NCBI GenBank assembly: GCA_030620125.1
Contig: JAUXFI010000112.1
Span: 1-6,820, forward strand
DNA: 6,820 bases
Source of the DNA: Anaerolineae bacterium
GTDB lineage: Bacteria > Chloroflexota > Anaerolineae > B4-G1
Direction: 5' to 3'
The position numbers and the translations under genes were made by a program. Positions 5,838 to 6,820 of the stretch are shown piece after piece; position 1 is the first letter of the stretch, and each line of letters begins with the position of its first letter. The notes below the pieces were generated by a model. That model had not been told where the DNA came from. It ran no database searches and saw nothing but the letters and a program-made list of their open reading frames with translations.

Positions 5838-5858
5838 ATGTGAGGCGTGATGGCGTAA
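5817..5858. repeat. 7-bp tandem array, six units, consensus ACGTGAA
   Basis: Six in-phase units on the plus strand run from ACGATAA through two exact ACGTGAA copies to the more diverged ATGTGAG, GCGTGAT and GGCGTAA. The array lies between the Mut7-C stop (5864) and the M50 gene and overlaps the M50 promoter. The unit differs in sequence from the array at 1089-1144 but has the same length. Confidence 0.7.
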
Positions 5859-5863
5859 GCGGG

Positions 5864-6409
5864 TTACTCATCCGCGTCGAAGGGCTTGTCCTGAGCGGAG
5901 CCGAAGGATGCTCCGCAATGGGGACAGGTGGTGTCGCTGGGGCCGATCTTGGCGATGAACTTTTTCATCTGCTCGCGCATCACCTGCAAGTGGCTCCCGG
6001 GCCAGTAGACCCGTTCGCAGCCGGGGCAGCGGCGGAATTTGGTCTGGGTACTGAGCACGTAGGGGGGCACGCGGTCGGCGATTTCGGCGGGAGCGACGCT
6101 CTCCAGCGCGGCGTTGCACACGGAGCAACGGGAGAGGGCCGGATCGGGTGGGGGGCCGAGGGCCTTCCGTACCTCTCGTACCTGCTCCTCCAGCATCTCC
6201 GATTGGATCAGCAGCGTGCGCAGGCCACGGCGGGCCGACAGTTCGTGGTCGCGGGTGAGCAATATCCGACCCTCGGCGCGGGCGCGGCGGGCCAGATTGG
6301 GGTCGGTGGCGGCGTTGTCGTAGGCAGTGTCGTAGCCCAGTAACCGCAGCCACTTTGCTAATCGGCCTAGCATACCGTCGGCCAGGAGTTGCAGCGGTTT
6401 GTCATTCAT
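5864..6409 (-). CDS. Mut7-C RNase-like domain protein
   Basis: This 181-residue protein shows the Mut7-C (PF01927) pattern: 'LLADGMLGRLAKWLRLLGYD' (8-27), 'EGRILLTRDHEL' (46-57) with the PIN-like acidic residues D11, D27 and D54, then a zinc ribbon formed by C95-x2-C98-N and C128-x2-C131 with 'ERVYWPGSH' (132-140). The domain is related to PIN nucleases and is thought to act on RNA. A further C162-x2-C165 pair follows. The last residues, 'GSAQDKPFDADE', look as if encoded by an invading repeat. The ATG at 6407-6409 has no clear Shine-Dalgarno, but the domain begins at once, so the start is well placed. It is 85 bp upstream of the M50 gene, which has its own promoter. Confidence 0.88.
   Translation of the reverse strand: MNDKPLQLLADGMLGRLAKWLRLLGYDTAYDNAATDPNLARRARAEGRILLTRDHELSARRGLRTLLIQSEMLEEQVREVRKALGPPPDPALSRCSVCNAALESVAPAEIADRVPPYVLSTQTKFRRCPGCERVYWPGSHLQVMREQMKKFIAKIGPSDTTCPHCGASFGSAQDKPFDADE
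5878..5916. repeat. Repeat-like segment at the 3' end of the Mut7-C gene
   Basis: The segment containing GGCTTGTCCTGAGCGGAGCC resembles an interspersed repeat I recall from many environmental bacterial sequences ('CTTGTCCTGAGC' followed by 'GAAGGA'). This is memory and was not checked. It includes the inverted repeat GCGGAGC (5895-5901) and GCTCCGC (5910-5916). It encodes the residues GASFGSAQDKPF at the end of the protein without breaking the frame. Confidence 0.5.
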
Positions 6410-6481
6410 TGTGTGTTCGTTGAACTTGGCGAAAACGGTGGAGTCTGGTAAGATTGGGAAACCGGTAGTTGATAGCCGATG

Positions 6482-6658
6482 ACCAATTTACCAATTTAGG
6501 GTCTTTGGGAGTTTGCGTGGATGACGTATCGGAGTCCCGAACTTGTTCGGGTTCTTTGCGTGGCGCCCCCAACAAGTTGGGGAGTCCGATACCCTGACCA
6601 CGCGAAATCCCCAAGAGCCCCAATTTACTAGTGTACCAATGTACCAACGTACCATCCA
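6482..6658. repeat. 8-bp tandem array, unit ACCAATTT/ACCAATGT, split by an insertion
   Basis: Two exact ACCAATTT units (6482-6497) lie left of the fold-back element. ACTAGTGT, ACCAATGT, ACCAACGT and ACCATCCA (6627-6658) lie right of it. If the element and one copy of its flanking repeat are removed, the six units fall into one continuous in-phase array of 48 bp. The array occupies the gene-free region before the transporter-like gene. The remaining sequence of 6410-6480 shows nothing I recognise. Confidence 0.7.
6499..6619. mobile_element. Fold-back (MITE-like) element, 121 bp
   Basis: Two arms of 53 nt (6499-6551 and 6567-6619) are inverted copies of each other with about 12 mismatches and no gap, around a 15-nt loop. 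The outer 22 bases match at 18 positions (ends GGGTCTTTGGGA and GGCTCTTGGGGA, both reaching GCGTGG). Each arm ends in its own 16-bp palindrome (6536-6551 and 6567-6582). The perfect 8-bp direct repeat CCAATTTA flanks the element (6491-6498 and 6620-6627). No transposase is present. An alternative reading is a strong bidirectional terminator or a REP/BIME-type palindromic unit. The flanking repeat coincides with the local 8-bp array, so as a target duplication it is less certain than at 1336-1486. Confidence 0.65.
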
Positions 6659-6682
6659 CTATTCTACTTGAAAGGAACGATT

Positions 6683-6820
6683 ATGACAATCGAGACTTGG
6701 CTTCCTGCATTGTTGGGCTACCTGATCCCGGTGGGGCTGTTCCTGCTGGCGTGGGGTGGGATGGAACCGCAGCGAGCGCGCCGGTCGGCGACGGTGGGCG
6801 CGCTGGCGCTGGCATTGGCC
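6683..6820 (+). CDS. N-terminal part of a membrane protein, probably an ammonium transporter (partial)
   Basis: Forty-six codons are present before the window ends. A hydrophobic segment (residues about 7-25, 'LPALLGYLIPVGLFLLAWGG') is followed by a basic, cytoplasmic-looking loop (EPQRARRSATVG) and the start of a second helix. The wording 'YLIPVGLFLLAWGG-x-PxRAR' resembles the N termini of divergent Amt-like proteins I recall from Chloroflexota, but no pore residue is in view, so the assignment is tentative. AAAGGA lies about 6 nt before the ATG. No convincing promoter hexamers are visible upstream. Confidence 0.55.
   Translation, partial: MTIETWLPALLGYLIPVGLFLLAWGGMEPQRARRSATVGALALALA

Noticed and set aside
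5779..5871. 31-residue N-terminal extension of the M50 protease
   Set aside because: It would be encoded by the tandem array and the TATAAT promoter and lacks a ribosome site; the ATG at 5776-5778 has one.
6402..6659. 85-codon minus-strand ORF in the intergenic region
   Set aside because: It consists of the 8-bp array and the fold-back element read through in one frame, with no ribosome site and no family resemblance.

Overview
This window most resembles a GC-rich, Gram-positive-like or diderm-lacking environmental bacterium of the Chloroflexota (Anaerolineae or Caldilineae type). That is inferred from three things: the C-terminal 'FLPVVLLGQ' ending of the first partial protein, the protein set (DUF2085, YjbQ, Mut7-C, M50 protease), and intergenic DNA full of 7- and 8-bp tandem repeats and small fold-back elements. 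No marker gene (rRNA, ribosomal protein) is present, so the taxonomic call is tentative.

Layout. (1) Positions 3-101, plus strand: 3' end of a probable exported protein, followed by a hairpin. (2) Positions 263-2648, minus strand: a likely operon read yjbQ, then a HEAT-repeat protein, then a 151-bp MITE-like insertion, then a 5'-truncated PfkB sugar-kinase remnant, then a DUF2085 membrane protein. (3) Positions 2649-2900: a divergent control region with a good sigma70-type promoter for the plus-strand genes. (4) Positions 2901-4110, plus strand: a PHP-domain phosphoesterase followed by a 122-codon C-terminal piece of an aspartate-aminotransferase-like gene. (5) Positions 4107-6409, minus strand: a Mut7-C RNase-like protein, then (behind its own TATAAT promoter) an M50 site-2-type membrane protease translationally coupled to an RmlC-like sugar epimerase/cupin. 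(6) Positions 6410-6682: a gene-free stretch with an 8-bp tandem array interrupted by a 121-bp fold-back element. (7) From 6683, plus strand: the start of a membrane protein, probably an ammonium transporter, running off the window.

The genes are mostly housekeeping or poorly characterised and do not form one obvious pathway. I found no new multi-gene system. The most interesting material is non-coding: two separate non-autonomous mobile-element candidates with matching terminal inverted repeats and exact flanking duplications (10 bp and 8 bp), simple tandem arrays that reach into start codons, stop codons and a promoter, and two truncated metabolic genes that keep their place in operons. In the pfkB remnant, the intact duplication lets the order of events be read: truncation came first and the insertion later.
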